A stretch of DNA of 5,968 bases from Nitrospirota bacterium (GTDB lineage: Bacteria; Nitrospirota; Nitrospiria; Nitrospirales; UBA8639): positions 1 through 5,968 of the forward strand of contig QIDY01000340.1 of assembly GCA_003228495.1 (NCBI GenBank), written 5' to 3'. A program made the translations under genes and the position numbers. Positions 5,767 through 5,968 of the stretch are shown here, piece after piece. Each line of letters starts with the position of its first letter. The first letter of the stretch is position 1. The notes below the pieces were generated by a model, which saw nothing but the letters and a program-made list of their open reading frames with translations, ran no database searches and was not told the origin of the DNA.

Positions 5767-5968
5767 ATGCGCAACCATAGTCTTTCAAGATTCAATTTTT
5801 CCTTTATAACCATCATGCTCGTTGCCACGGTCGGTTGGGGAACACCCGCCGTATGGGCACAACGCGGAGATGCCAACGTCCTAGCCGCCGAGGCCGCCAT
5901 CGCCTATGACGACAAACGGTATGAAGAGGCTTTGACTCTTTTAAATAGAGCCTTAATGCTGGATCCAA
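5767..5968 (+). CDS. Exported tetratricopeptide-repeat protein, N-terminal part (3' end outside window)
   Basis: The reading frame from ATG 5767 stays open to the window end (67 codons and one base). Residues 1-31 form a signal peptide: basic start MRNHSLSRF, hydrophobic core FSFITIMLVATVG and an AVWA cleavage site followed by QRGDAN. Residues 39-67 (LAAEAAIAYDDKRYEEALTLLNRALMLDP) are a near-consensus TPR unit with conserved A, Y, Y-EEAL, A-L and P positions. TPR domains mediate protein-protein contacts. In an exported protein this could be a periplasmic scaffold or the periplasmic arm of an outer-membrane assembly or polysaccharide export protein, which cannot be decided from this fragment. 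AGGA (5757-5760) lies 6 bases before the start, supporting it. The total length is unknown. It is transcribed away from the 176-aa exported protein gene. Confidence 0.85.
   Translation, partial: MRNHSLSRFNFSFITIMLVATVGWGTPAVWAQRGDANVLAAEAAIAYDDKRYEEALTLLNRALMLDP

Overview
The window looks like an accessory stretch of a Gram-negative bacterial chromosome with moderate GC. Four of its five genes encode proteins with N-terminal export or lipoprotein signals, so most of it concerns the cell envelope. A FecR-domain protein with a long Gly/Pro-rich and beta-repeat extension, next to a TPR protein and orphan exported proteins, reminds me of Nitrospirota (Nitrospira-like) genomes. That assignment rests on protein style only and is tentative.

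Layout. (1) 1-596, + strand: the 3' part of an IS630-family (Tc1/mariner-like) transposase, cut by the window edge but with an intact DDE catalytic core and C-terminus. The element's right end probably lies at about 593-608. (2) 597-1319: about 720 bp without a convincing gene, probably old insertion debris. (3) 1320-4077, - strand: a large exported FecR-domain surface-type protein of about 918 residues if read through. The signal peptide and first FecR strand (4077 to about 3900) lie in a different frame from the remaining 858 residues, so the gene carries an apparent one-base frameshift near 3897-3922. (4) 4078-4463: a 386-bp AT-rich divergent intergenic region with several small inverted repeats. 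(5) 4464-4886, + strand: a small putative lipoprotein ending in a zincin-like HELHH motif. (6) 4910-5440, - strand: a small exported protein of unknown family, convergent with the lipoprotein gene and 23 bp from it. (7) 5441-5766: a second divergent AT-rich intergenic region with tandem repeats containing two TTGACA boxes. (8) 5767 to the window end, + strand: the start of an exported TPR protein, cut by the window edge.

No pathway can be reconstructed. The alternating strands (-, +, -, + from 4077 rightwards) mean that the genes right of the IS are each single transcription units as far as visible, so joint function is conjecture. The most notable items are the broken FecR gene, whose 12 downstream cysteines all fall in close pairs as expected for an exported disulfide-bonded protein; the HELHH lipoprotein; and the repeat-rich upstream regions. 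I did not find a clear new defence or mobile system. No tRNA, rRNA, CRISPR array or strong intrinsic terminator was seen.
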